A stretch of 64,000 nucleotides of DNA, from positions 158,210,409 through 158,274,408 of the forward strand of contig BSWB01000002.1 of assembly GCA_033239125.1 (NCBI GenBank), given 5' to 3'. Origin of the DNA: Fagopyrum homotropicum. Its lineage: Eukaryota; Streptophyta; Magnoliopsida; Caryophyllales; Polygonaceae. Both the position numbers and the translations under genes were made by a program. This document shows positions 31,070 to 42,297 of the stretch, one piece after another. The first letter of the stretch is position 1, and each line of letters opens with the position of its first letter. The notes under the pieces are model-generated. The model was not told the DNA's origin. It saw only the letters and a program-made list of their open reading frames with translations, and did no database searches.

Positions 31070-34000
31070 TTTTTTTGAAAAATTACTTGTATTAAGAATT
31101 GAAGAATTTACAGGGAGAGATCACGATGCATGTTACAAAAGATGAGGAGCGAGATCAAGAGAGAGGGGAGGGGGAGAGGAGAGGGGAGAGGGGGAGCATG
31201 CTAGGGTTAGGGTGGAGAGGGAAGGAGGAGAGGAGAGGGGAGAGGGAGCATGCTAGGGTTAGGGCGGAGAGGGGAGGAGGGAGGTTCCAAGCATGGTGGC
31301 GGTTGCTCTCGAGTCAAGGGACCGGTCTTTCCAGTGGAGAGTAAAATGAGTCTTGAGAGTATTGATAACATCGGTAGCACAATCGACAGCTCTGGTGAAA
31401 GAGTGGTTGAAAATGAGCGAGATATGGACTTTCCAAGTGGTGTAGATGAAAGTGATGATCAATGCAGTGCGTAGGTTGTCGATGAGCTTGTGTTTTGGGG
31501 GGTGATTCGAGCTTAACCAAGACCAAATGTTGCTTATATATGGTGCAGGATAAGGGACTCTAGTCCATCTAGAGATGATGTCCAGTACGAGAGATGTATA
31601 GCTGCAGGCGTGCCAGAGGTGGTCATCGTCTTCAGCCATGTAGTTACATAGTTTGCACGTGTCTGAGTCAGTGAGGTTCCAACTTTTAATCTTGGCCAGA
31701 GTGGGGAGCTTTCGGTGACTAGCAATCCAGGCGATATAACTGCATTTTGGGATGTTGTATTTGAGCCAGATGGATCTGTACGGGGGATGGGTGAGGAGAG
31801 GGATGTCCGGTCTAAGTAGTAGATGTGCGTTACGAGCTGAGAAGGTGCCGTTGGCATTGCACAACATCGGGGTAGCATTGGTACTGGCCATAGGAGGGTG
31901 TAATTCATCTCTGATTTTCAGTAGACATTTCCAGGAATAGCTGTGATGAACTTTGGGTCTGGCGCTCCATATACAATTGCCTTTGAGGGTGTTGCTTTCG
32001 ATCCAATTGCACCATAGATTGTTGTCCTTTCGTTCGATGTCAAAAAGAAGTTTAGTAAGCAGCACCTTGTTTCTTGTGTTGAGGTCAGGGAAACCGAGTC
32101 CTCCCGAGGCCTTAGGGGTACAGACAGTAGACCAGGCAACCAAGGCACGCCCACTATTCACATTCCCAGCCCAGAGGTAAGAGCGGAGGAGACCTTGTAT
32201 TTTGCTGATGATGAATGTAGGCAGGAGGAAGATCGAACTCCAGTATTGGTTAATGGCTATAAGAATCGAGTTGATGAGCTGCGCGCGACCTGCATAAGAT
32301 AGCTTCTTTGCACTCCAAGAATGAATACGTTTGGTGGTGCGGTGAATGAGGGACAGAAAGTCAGAGATGGCGAGTCGCCTGCTACCAACAGGGACTCCCA
32401 GGAAGTGGAAAGGTAATGTGCCTGGGTTGATGCCAGTGATGGAGCAGGCCATGGACTAATCCTGAGAAGTCATTCCCCCCATGTAGATGGAGGACTTGGC
32501 AGTGTTGATTTTAAGTCCCGAGAGCTCACCAAAGGTATTAAGGGCGTCCATGAGGGTTTTTATGGAAGAGCAGTCACCACGGCAAAATAACATAAGGTCA
32601 TCGGCAAAGGAGAGGTGGGTGATTTTTGGGCTTTTGCATTTAGGATGAAGGTTGAAGGGGGAGTTTGTGGTATTGGAGAGGATGAGTTGGGAGAGGTATT
32701 CAATGGCAAGTGTGAAGAGGAGGGGGGATAGGGGGCATCCTTGCCTAAGACCTCTAGAGCCCTTGAAGTGGCCACGAAGAGATCCATTAAGATTGACAGA
32801 ATATGTGGCCGTAGATATGCACTCGTTGATCAGGCTGATGAAGTGATCGGGGAAGGCCATTTTGGTCATGCAGTGAATGATGAAGGTATGGTCTATGGTA
32901 TCGAAGGCTTTGGAGAGGTCGACCTTGAGAGCAGCTCTAGGAGAGAGGTTTTTCCGAGTGTACTTGTGTAGCAGTTCCTGGAAAATGAGCACGTTGTGCT
33001 TGATAGAGCGGTTCTTGATGAATGCACTTTGATATGGTCCAATGATGTGAGGGAGGATTGAGCTGAGGCGGGTAGACAAGATCTTGGCTATGGTTTTGCA
33101 TATGGTAGAGCAGCAAGAGATTGGTCGGTAGTCGGCAGGTGTGGTAGGGGTGTCCGATTTTGCGATGAGGGTGATTGAGGCATGATTGATTTGCTTGAGA
33201 AGTTTCCCGTGCTTGAAAAAATCATGAATAGCATCAGTGAAGTCTCTTTTTATGATGTCCTAGGAGGCCTTAAAGAATTTAGCATTGTAGCCATCTGGAC
33301 CTGGAGCTTTGTTATTGCCAATGTCGAATAAAGCTTTTTTGATTTCTTCATCCGTAACCTGCATTGAAAGAAAATTTTTGTTAGAGGGGGAGAGGGTTGG
33401 TAAGGGTAAGTCAGGGAAAGGAGGGGTATTGGTGTGGGCTGGGCGGTTGAGGGTAGTTTGGAAATGGGAGATAAAGGCGGAGGCGATAAGGTCCGGATCG
33501 GTGGTAGTGCTGCCATCCAAGTTTTTGATTGAATGTATACGGTTATGGCTCCTTCTGGTTTTGATGCTTCTGAAAAAATACGAAGAGCATTGAACTCCAT
33601 GTTTTATCTATCTGGCTTTGGATAATTGTCCAAGGGTGGTGTTGAGCGTCCTGGTGTAGTCATTGAGGGATGCTGTGAGGGATTTCTCTTCAGTTTGGAG
33701 GGAGAGGTTGTGAAGATCATTACGTAGCCTGGTTTGTACGCATTGGAGGCTCTCTCTATTGTGATTGATTGCATCATGAATTTCCTCAAGTTTCTGGCTG
33801 CTAAATTTTTTGAGAATTGGTTTGAGGCTCTTCAACTTTCTGGTGAGAATGAACATCGGATTGCCCGTGATATCAACACTCCAAATTCGATTGACGCTAG
33901 GAGCGAAGCTCTCATGGTTTGCCCAGAGATTATTGAATCTGAAAGGGAGGTTAAACTTGCTCGCTGGTGGGGTGATAGAGAGAAGGGCAGGAGAGTGGTC

Positions 34001-34238
34001 CGAGACATTGGGCAAGTCAAAGTGGGCATGCGAGTGGGGAAAGTTGGTGAGCCAGGTGGGATTGGTAAGGATACGGTCGAGCTTGCACCAAGTACGCGAA
34101 CCAATCTGCTTGTTGTTCCAGGTGTACTTGCTTCCCGAGTATGGTAGATCAATGATGTTATTTTGGTCAAGGCATGTAGCAAGTTCGTTTGATTGCTGGG
34201 AGATGCAAGGCGAGTTGTTTGTGTTCTTCTCATCAGCT
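31070..34238 (-). mobile_element. 5'-truncated LINE inserted in a copia element
   Basis: A 3,169 bp minus-strand LINE with its poly(A) seen as T's from 31070 and flanked by a perfect 15 bp duplication. The 3' end shows CTTAATACAAGTAATTTTTC (read on the minus strand), as in the other LINEs. The 5' truncation lies inside the endonuclease domain of ORF2. Confidence 0.95.
31259..34238 (-). pseudogene. LINE ORF2 (partial endonuclease, RT, zf-RVT) with three TAG codons
   Basis: One continuous minus-strand frame runs from the truncated 5' end to 31259, interrupted only by TAG at 33608-33610, 33260-33262 and 32456-32458. Visible segments are TWNNKQIGSRTWCKLDRI and VSDHSPALLSI (endonuclease C-terminal half, His kept), and NKAPGPDGYNAKFFKAS, PADYRPISCCST, LKVDLSKAFDTIDH, GLRQGCPLSPLLF and FADDLMLFCRGD (RT, catalytic Asp pair kept). 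The thumb and zf-RVT follow (CKLCNYMAEDDDHLWHACSY). The TAGs at 33608 and 33260 replace Trp codons conserved in the sister LINEs. The first half of the endonuclease is missing, so the element was dead on arrival. Confidence 0.92.
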
Positions 34239-34253
34239 AAAGCAACATATATT
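34239..34253. repeat. Target-site duplication of LINE 31070-34238 (right)
   Basis: AAAGCAACATATATT, perfect copy of 31055-31069. Confidence 0.95.
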
Positions 34254-34590
34254 GCCTTTCTCTTCTAGCACATCCTATGCTAAGACATGTTTTGAATTAA
34301 TTCATGTTGATATCTAGGGGCTATATCATACTACTTTTTCTCTATGTGGAGCTCGTTATTTTTTAACCATAGTAGATGATTCTACTCGGTGCACTTGGAC
34401 ATTTCTTATGTCAAGCAATAGGTTTTTAAGCTGGTTAATAGATTTTGGGCTTATGTTGCAAATCAATTCAAGACACAAATGCTGATACTGGAGCTGAATT
34501 CTTACAACATCAGCTTCAAGATTTCTTTCTTAAATTTGGTACTATTCATCAAAACTTTGCTCTTTATGTACCTCAACAAAATGCTTGTGT
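34254..34590 (+). pseudogene. Ty1/copia integrase fragment (right half)
   Basis: Continuation of the copia fragment at 30900-31054. It has FELIHVDI, GLYHTT, GARYFLTIVDDSTRCTWTF, and GAEFLQ..FFLKFGTIHQN and YVPQQNACV near the end, with stops and one or more frameshifts. It ends exactly where a TRIM LTR begins. Confidence 0.8.
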
Positions 34591-34593
34591 GTA

Positions 34594-34986
34594 AGGTTCA
34601 CTTACGTGCAACCCTTCCGCGTTTAGACCCGCCGGATTATAAAAGATAATTTAATATGGTATTAGAGTCACGGTTTGTGCGGGTCTCGTAATCTTGTGTT
34701 TGGGTTGCTGTTAGGGAGTATCCTTCCCGCCCGTTTGGCTAAGCCGGCCTTAAGGCATTGTGTCAAGTGCAACTAGTCCATGATAGTTGCACTTTAGGGG
34801 GAAGTGTTAAGATGTGTGGAATATTGTCCCACATCGACAATATGATAATACCCGAACCTAAGATATAAGATATAGGGCTACTCCTCCTATTGTCGATTGG
34901 TTTTAGGATGGAACTCCGAATTGGTTCACTTTACGTGCAACCCCTCCATGTAGTAGGCCCGCTGGATTATATAAGATAATTTAATA
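34594..34986 (+). mobile_element. TRIM (miniature LTR retrotransposon), left LTR truncated
   Basis: 3' LTR 34805-34986 (TGTTAAGATGTGTGGAA...ATAATTTAATA, about 182 bp). Only the last 61 or so bases of the left LTR survive (34594-34656), matching 34923-34986 closely (GGTTCACTTTACGTGCAACCC.. / ..GGATTATA.AAGATAATTTAATA). A primer-binding site resembling initiator tRNA-Met (TGGTATTAGAGTCA, 34657-34670) follows the left LTR and a purine tract (AGGGGGAAG, ending 34804) precedes the right one. The internal region is about 148 bp and encodes nothing. This is the compact, non-autonomous layout typical of TRIMs. Confidence 0.8.
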
Positions 34987-35470
34987 TAGTCCTCTCTCAT
35001 TCTCTTTGTTCTAGACCCTCGCCGGCCAGGGATTTCATGGACATGGATCAAGGTCTTGTTTACTTTAAGGTATCTAACAGAATTAATAAGCTTCTCTTTA
35101 CAATATTAGTAAAGTAACTCATCGTGACTATGTAGACTATATGGTTAAATGACAAGCTATGTTTGGTTATAATGTGTAAATGGTGATCATGGATTTCTCC
35201 ATGGGTTAAATAGTTGCTTCTTTGATTGGGTGATTTCTCCATGAATTTATATTAATCACATAATGATATACCTTCACATAACACTTCTCCTTCTCCTTTG
35301 AGTTTCTTTTGTATGAATCAAGATGTTGGTTTTACTTGTTTAAGAGGATATTTCTTCTTCTTTTTCGTTGTATTGTTCTTCAAAATCAGATTATAGATCT
35401 TGCAAGAACCCATTGACACTTTTCTAATCCAAATTGTCGCAGACAAGTCAAGCGTAATAGTGTGACATAT
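34987..35470. other. Unassigned AT-rich DNA
   Basis: No gene recognised. Short ORFs (60-63 codons, minus) lack known motifs. Confidence 0.45.
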
Positions 35471-36434
35471 TCTAATTTTTGGAAGTAAGAATGATGAGAA
35501 TTGACTCAATCTCGCTAAATATGATTTTGTACTTATGAATGCAAGCAGAAAGGTACAAGACTCTAGAAAAATAAAAGAAAAAGATACGAATATAAATGTG
35601 TGTCAAGAAATGAAAACATGAAATACAAATGTGAGTAAAGCACCCCGTACTTAAACTACACATCGTCCTCGATGTAAAAAAAGAAAGTAAAGAGAAGAAG
35701 AAACTCACAAAGCAATGTAATGCATATGACATGGTGGTAAGTGAGGAAGGGTGGTAGAAGGTGAAATGTTGTGGAGGTTGTATTTGAATATCTCTACCTA
35801 AACATAAGATAGTAGCCGCTATCTTAGAAAAGGGAAATAAGAGAAGAAAATTGACTTTTCCACTACTTTGTAAAATTGACTTTCCCGTTGGGCGTAGGAT
35901 GCATTGTTTGACAACTTCTTCGAATACCCCTACATAAAACGTAAACTGGGCGTAAGAGGCGTTGTTTGACAACTTCTTTGACAACTCGGTACAATTGATT
36001 TTCCCGATGATCTGGTTGAAACTACTGGACCCATGAGTACTATTTTTGAAGCTCTTTCTAAGATCTACAACTTTGCAGTTGACATGATTTTTCAAATTCA
36101 AAGGGAATATGGTCGAAATTGGGAATCTCTTAGAGGTCAACATAAAATAGCATTCAACTCCAATGGTTTTCACATGACTATTTCAATCCTCAGTCGATCT
36201 TGATGTTTTCATGTTTTCTGTGAATCTAGAGAAGATATAATCATTTGTGTTTATGGTATTTTTATACCATTATACTTCATAAATGACCTTGAATGTATGA
36301 AACACGAAACGAAGCGAAGTACATACCGAAGTATAGAAAGTGAACGTTTTTCATGCAAATAGAGATATATGAAAGAGTAAAAGAGTTATCAAAGGCATTA
36401 TTCTAGGGTCTAAAAAGTGTTAGATTTTACACTC
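35471..36434 (-). mobile_element. Probable Ty3/gypsy LTR or LTR-adjacent sequence
   Basis: On the minus strand it begins TGATGAGTGTAAAATCTAACAC, a start seen in many Tat/Athila-type plant LTRs. It later contains ACATCGAGGACGATGTG and GTTTAAGTACGGGGTGC, phrases typical of the non-coding 3' region of such elements. A 233-codon ORF (36173-35472) spans it but has a hydrophobic, Phe/Ser/Ile-rich C-terminal half and no domain, so I do not treat it as a gene. Family and boundaries are inference. Confidence 0.4.
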
Positions 36435-36634
36435 ATCAATACCCCATCAAAATTCCCGTTCCAAAATTTTCCAGTCGAACTAACCTTATCGGGTAACGTC
36501 AGGTCAAAATGCCATTATAAAACCACCACCTCAAAGCGCTCAACGTCGAAATACCTCACTTTGAAATGCCCCTAAATAACCCATCAAAATTTTTTTGTTG
36601 GAATCCCATAGTTAGGATTTTCTATATCAAATTC
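36435..36634 (+). repeat. Duplicated upstream segment (copy C, left)
   Basis: Matches 23716-23935 of copy A (AATACCCCAT..., ...CAGTCGAACTAACCTTATCGGG, ...GCCATTATAAA). It is interrupted by the chimeric LINE and resumes at 42255. Confidence 0.8.
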
Positions 36635-36649
36635 TTCGGGACGTAATTC
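36635..36649. repeat. Target-site duplication of LINE 36650-42239 (left)
   Basis: TTCGGGACGTAATTC, identical to 42240-42254. Confidence 0.93.
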
Positions 36650-36975
36650 CTTTTTTTTTTACAAAAGGTTACTTGTATTAAGAAAGAGAGAATGTACATG
36701 AGGGAGAATATTAGAAGTGCAGTTACAACATCATGGATAGTTATATAAAAGCAATGACAAAGTCCCAACGAGGAAGAGAGATCCTAACTTAGATGAATGT
36801 TCAACATTCTTTTTTTTTTTGAAAAATTACTTGTATTAAGACTTGGAGAATTTACAGGGAGATCATAAGCATATTACAAAGAGATGGGGAGCACGCTCAG
36901 TAGAAGGGGAGGCCCGCAGCAGCAAGCCAGAACTTAAGGGTGTGATCAAGGGACCTGAGAGAGAGAATGCTAGGT

Positions 36976-39900
36976 TTAGGGTGATGAGGGGAGGAGATTG
37001 ATTCCAAGCAGGGTGGCGTTTGTTCTCGAGTCAAGGGACCTGTCTTTCCAGTGGATTGCAAAATGGTTCTTCAGAGTGTTGATAGCTTCAGCGGCGCAAT
37101 CGACCGCTCGGATGAAAGAATTGTTGTAGATGAGCGAATTGCGGGCCTTCCATGTGGTGTAGATGAAGGTGATGATCGATGCAGTGCGAAGGTTGTCGAT
37201 GAGGTTGTGTTTGGGGGGGTGATTTGAGCTTAACCAGGACCAAATGTTGCTAATGTAGGGAGCGGGATAAGGAACTCTAGTCCATCTAGATATGATGTCC
37301 AATACAAGAGAAGAGTAGCTGCAGGCGTGCCAGAGGTGATCGTCGTCTTCAGCCAGTACAAGCGATGAGTAGCTACATGAGTACCAAAGATGATCATCAT
37401 CTTTAACCATACTAGTGCAAAGCTTGCAAATGTCACTATCAATGACGTTCTAGCTTTTAATCCTGGCCAGAGTAGGAAGGTGCATGTGGCTAGAAATCCA
37501 AGTAATATAACTACATTTAGGAATGTTGTAGTTATGCCAAATGATTTTACAAACAGCTGGGTGGGGTAGGGAGGGTTGAGTTGTGAAAATTGCATAAGCT
37601 TTTTTTGGACAAAAGGTACCTAGGATGTTGGATATTAATGAAGACTTGGTACTAGAGGGTGAAATAGGTATCTCATCCCTAATCCTTAGCATACATTTCC
37701 AATAATAGCTATGATGGGGCTTAGATTGACAATTCCAGATGTTATGGTGCTTGAGCACGTGCTTAGTGATCCAAGATTTCCACATGTTATCATTGCGTCT
37801 TTCAATGTTAAAAATGAGGCGGCAGAGAGAAACCTTATTTCTAGCTTTTAGATCAGGGAACCCAAGGCCACCATCCGTCTTCGAAGTACAAACAGTAGAC
37901 CAAGCAACAAGAGCTCTCTTACTACAGTCCTTACCGGACTAAAGAAATGATCTAATCAGGGATTGGATCTTGTTCAAGATCATCTCCGGGAGAAGAAACA
38001 TCGAGCACCAATACTGGTTTATAGGGATGAGAATGGACTTGATGAGTTGAGCATGTCCGGCATAGGATAAGAGCTTTGCGCTCCAGGAATGGATCCGTTT
38101 GGTAAGCTTGTTAATGAGGGGGAGATAATCCGATAGAGAGAGTCTGCAGCTACCAACCGGAACCCCAAGATAATGGAATGGTAGAGAACCACGGGCAAAG
38201 CCAATAAGGTGTGAAGCATGAGTTTGATCAAAAGTCGACATTCCTCCCATGAAAATAGAGGACTTGGATAAGTTGATCTTGAGCCCAGAGTAGTTGCCAA
38301 AAGCATCAAGGATGTTCTTGAGGATGGTGTTGGAAGTAATATCTCCTCTACAGAATAACATTAGATAATCAGCAAAGGAGAGGTGAGTTATGGGTGGTGA
38401 AGAACATTTAGGGTGATGGTTGAAGTTGGTATTGATGGTGCTTTGATGAAGCATTCGGGAAAGGTTTATTCCATGGCAATAGTGAAAAGGGGAGGGGATA
38501 GCGGATAGCCTTGCCTTAGTCCTCTATTGCCCTTGAAATGGCCTTTTAGGGAGCAATTAATGTTGACAGAGTAGGTTGCGGTGGTTATACACTCCTTGAT
38601 CAAGTGTATGAAGGGTCTAGGGAAGCACATCTTGGAAAGACAGTGGAGAATGAATTCATGGTTTATTGTATGAAATGCCTTGGTGATATCGATCTTCATT
38701 GCAGCTCTAGGAGAAATGTGCATTCTGTTGTATTTGTTGAGGAGCTCTTGGCATATTAAGACGTTATGTTTTATAGATCTATCCTGAGCAAAAGCACTCT
38801 GGTAAGCTCCAATCATGCTAGGCAAGATGGCACTGATGCGAGAAGAGATGATCTTGGCTATGGTTTTGTAAGTAGTGTTGCAGCATGAGATATGCCTATA
38901 GTCGGAAGGCAAGATTGGATTGTCAAACTTGGCAATTAGAGAGATGGATGCATGGTTCACTTGTTTGAGTAGTCTTCCATTTGAAAAGAAGTCTTCAATA
39001 GCTTCAGTGGAATCGTCTTTGATAATACTCGAGGAAGCTATGAAGAACTTTGCGCTGTATCCATCAGGTCCGGGCGCTTTATTATCCCCAATACTAAAAA
39101 GAGCATCTTTGATCTCATCATGAGTGACCTTCAAAGAAAGAAGAGAAAAGTCAGTGGGGCTAAGGCTTGGTAGGGGAAGGTCCGGGTAGGTGTTTGTGTT
39201 TGGTGGAGAGTGAATTTTGAGGATATTTTGGAAGTGATTGATGAACATGGACTCAATAAGATTAGGATCAGACGTCATGAGGCCATCCAGTCCAGTTATG
39301 GAGGTAATTCGGTTAGCACATCTCCTTGCTTTGATGCTTCTAAAGAAAAAAAGATTCACATTGGCCCCCATACTTGATCCAGTTGGCTTTGGAGAGTTGT
39401 GCTAGAGTGGTGTGCAAGGTTTTAAGGCTATCATTCATGGAAGTGGTACCATTCCTCTCGGAAGGGTAAAGTCATGGAGATTGTTTTGAAGCTTCTCTTG
39501 CACATTAAGTAAGGACTTTTTGTTGGCTTGAATGGTATGGTGTATCTCTTCAAGTTTGAGACTAGGGAATCTTTTGAGATAGAATTTGAGCATCTTGAGC
39601 TTTTTGGTGTTCTTATACATCGGATTGCCGTCAATCTCCATGTCCCAGACTTTAGAAATACATGTGAGGAAATTTTCATGATGCACTCATGCATTGTTGA
39701 ATCTAAATGGGGGTTTTGTGTGTAGTCTCAATCGGATCAAAGCTAAAATGGCCGGAGAGTGATCAGACACTTCAAGGAGATCGAAGTGTGCAAGGGAGTG
39801 TGGGAATTTTGAGAGCCAGATAGAGTTGATGCAATGCGGTCAAGTTTGCACCATGTGCGGGATCTAATCTGCTTATTGTTCCAAGTGAATTTGCATCCAA

Positions 39901-40468
39901 AATACTCGTGATCCGTAATGTTGTTTTGCTCAAAGCAGTTGGCAAGTTCCGAGGATGGTTGGGAGATGCTAGGAGAATTATTGGTCGATTTTTCATTTGA
40001 GGAAAGTGTAACGTTGAAATCGCCAAGCAAGGCCCAAGGAGTGGATGAGTTGAGAATGTTTATGGTTGAGATAGTAGTCCAAAGGTCTGATCGGTTTTCA
40101 GGTGAGTTATGGCCATAAATGAACGTGAGTTCAAGGCAGGTGGTCGGATCATTGTGTGCTAGAGGTTTTGATATTTGGCAGTGAAGAGCTTGATCGGTGA
40201 TAATTGTAGGGGAGATGTGGAGCTTGGATGGGTTCCACCAGACCCAAATTCTACAATTATGAGACAAAGAGAAGTTAGGGACTTGACTCCAAGTTGGTAA
40301 GAGTCTTTTAGCTAAGTGATTCTCTTTATTGATCTTAGCGAGTAGATCAATATCCTTCTTCTTTACAAGGTTTTGGATAGCCTTTTGCTTGATAGGGTTA
40401 TTAAGACCCCTTATGTTCCAAGAGCATGCTTTAATATCCATTGAGATGTTGTAATCGGTCCAGGACAA
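36976..40468 (-). pseudogene. LINE ORF2, multiply broken, RT active site mutated
   Basis: The endonuclease frame 40468-39743 has CSWNIRGLNN and LGDFNVTL, but the usual LETK catalytic Glu motif is replaced by a degraded AKINKEN. The RT frames 39371-38466 and 38454-37939 have NKAPGPDGYSAKFF, SDYRHISCCNTTYKTIAK, MKIDITKAFHTINH and GLRQGYPLSPPLF. The catalytic box reads FADY instead of FADD, losing an essential Asp. The thumb and zf-RVT regions (37785-36976) include the duplicated DDDHLW motif at the X/Y junction. There are at least four frameshifts or stops. It cannot encode an active enzyme. Confidence 0.9.
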
Positions 40469-40741
40469 CTCTTGTTGGTTGGGGACGTTGAAAGAGTAGG
40501 GTTAGAAAGCTAGGTGGGCAAGATAGGTTCCATTGTTATTCCTAGGGTTTGAGATTGTTCAAAATTGGTAGGAGGGATAGTATTGCCAAGAGTGAGGGGA
40601 GGATAAGACGGGAGATTTTTGGTTGCTATCATGGGGTTGGGGAGGTCGTTGGAGAGGTCGTTTGGTGTGGTAATATCAGGACTGATATTAGGGTTTGAGG
40701 AGGAGGTCTTTGGGACCACTTGGGATTCATAAAGATTTGGA

Positions 40742-42125
40742 TCAGAAGGGGATAAGGAAGCAGTTAAGCTTTGGATAGGATGGGCCGAAGGATCTTGGGG
40801 TTTTGAGGATATATATTTTATGAGAATTATTTGGGGTGGGTAGATGGGGGGCTCGATTAGGGTTAGGGTTAACCCTAATAGAGGGCCGAAGTGGGCGGGG
40901 CAATTTACGACCCAAAGGTTCTGATCTTGGTTTAGGAGCTGAGCAGCTGTGTCCAAAGGTAAGACAAGTAGAGCAGTGGGTAGGGATCCACTCGTACGTG
41001 ATCTTTTGGATGAAAGACACGCCATCGGGGCCGGTGAGAACCACCTCGCGAAGAAGAGGACGGGAAGCTTGAATATCAACTAGAATGCGAGCATATTCAA
41101 GTCTCTCTTGGTGGGCTGAGCAGGTGTCGGTGAGGATGGGCGTACCAATAACCGATCCAATCTTCGCGAGCATGTGACTAGACCACAGACGATAATCAAG
41201 ATCATGCAGGGTTACCCAAACTGGAACAGAGCTTAGGCATGAGTCGTCAAGTGGGAGGTCTTTAGTCCATCTCTTGAGAATCATGGTAAATGAGCCATTA
41301 GCCATCCAAGGGCTACCAAGCAAGATGGAGTTGAGATCATCTTCATTTGCAAACTGAAAGACGAACACTCCCTTATCATTACGTAGTACTTTGGGCTGGA
41401 CAATAGTATTCCAATGCTCCTTGATAAATCCGGACATTCGTTGGAAGCTGATAGGACTCCCAATGGGAAAGCCAACAAGGGAAAGGTGCCACTTCTGGGT
41501 TGTCTCGGCAATGTCATCCTCAATGAAGTTAATATGTCCAGATTTGAACCCAGGAGTAAATGACAAAGGTACATGGTTCCAACGCACATTGCTCGAGATA
41601 ATGTCCTTGTAGGATATCGAGGTTGCGGTTGTTGGCATGCTTGCAGGAGCGTGTGGCTGTTGTGGGAATCCGTAGGGTTTGTCAGAGAATGTTGGTGGTT
41701 AGGGTTAGTATTGAGGGAGATAGTTGAGGTGTTTGCTGGCTTGGGGTGGCCAGCGTTAGATTGAGTCACCTCCGGTGGGTTGGGGGGATGTTCGTCATCG
41801 CTCCCAGTTGGGATGGTAGTGAACCAAGCGACGGGGTAGAGGGGGGAAGTATGGGGGTAGTTGGTGTTGGAGAGGATGGTGATGGTAGCGGGGGAAAAAG
41901 TGAGTTAGAAGTCAAGGCCGGTGGTGGTGCTGTGGGAGGGCGTGGTTTGGCTAGTATTCTCTGGTTATTGGAGCGGATAATATCTTCCAGTATTTGATCG
42001 AAAGGACTTTTAGGCGAGGAGGGGATGGGTTGTAGTGGACGTGGTTTGGACGGGGTACTGGTTTTTTGGTGCAGTTCGGATAGCTTAATGGAGAGTCTTC
42101 TGAGCGTCTTGAACCAGCCATGGGG
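40742..42125 (-). pseudogene. LINE ORF1 (DUF4283/zinc knuckle), frameshifted
   Basis: RNA-binding ORF1 of the chimeric LINE. The N-terminal start MAGS at about 42121 shifts frame into LRRLSIKLSEL and a Pro/Ser-rich region (to 41766). A third frame (41638-40742) carries DUF4283: YKDIISSNVRWNHVPLSFTPGF, INFIEDDIAETTQKW, GFPIGSPISFQRM, GVFVFQFANEDDLNSILLG and PVWVTLHDLDYRLWS. The intact zinc knuckle HCSTCLTFGHSC (about 40960-40925) and a basic tail follow. At least two frameshifts are needed to connect the parts. Confidence 0.85.
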
Positions 42126-42239
42126 GCGGTAAGGGGCGGGGGGCATGGCCGGAAGCCACACTAGGGTGAGGAGCCAAGCCAACTCCGGTGAGTGGAGAGA
42201 GAGAAGAGAGCGTTTTAGAGGGTCTTCAATAATGGCACT

Positions 42240-42254
42240 TTCGGGACGTAATTC
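42240..42254. repeat. Target-site duplication of LINE 36650-42239 (right)
   Basis: TTCGGGACGTAATTC, perfect copy of 36635-36649. Confidence 0.93.
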
Positions 42255-42289
42255 TCCTATTTTGGAAATATAAACAAATGTAAGTTGAC

Positions 42290-42297
42290 ATATCAAG
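42290..42297. repeat. 8 bp target duplication of the hAT-like element (left)
   Basis: ATATCAAG, repeated at 43002-43009. Confidence 0.9.

Larger units (their letters stand above)
36650..42239 (-). mobile_element. Chimeric LINE built of three segments
   Basis: A 5.59 kb minus-strand insertion with one 15 bp target duplication around the whole. It holds three pieces in the same orientation: X, 42239 to about 37357 (5' leader, ORF1, most of ORF2); Y, about 37356 to 36810 (zf-RVT end, own poly(A) as T's at 36810-36820); and Z, about 36805 to 36651 (LINE 3' tail with its own poly(A)). At the X/Y join the zf-RVT motif is repeated (DDDHLWYSCSYSSLVL then EDDDHLWHACSYSSLVL), and the copies differ as paralogues do. 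No separate duplications flank Y or Z. Confidence 0.85.

Noticed and set aside
35472..36173. 233-codon minus-strand ORF
   Set aside because: Lies in probable gypsy LTR-type DNA, has no recognisable domain and a low-complexity hydrophobic half. Not called as a gene.
36801..36820. Independent insertion of LINE segment Y into segment Z
   Set aside because: The sequence beside Y's poly(A) (GAATGTTCAACATTC, itself a near-perfect palindrome) is not repeated at the 5' end of X or Y, so no separate target duplication supports it.
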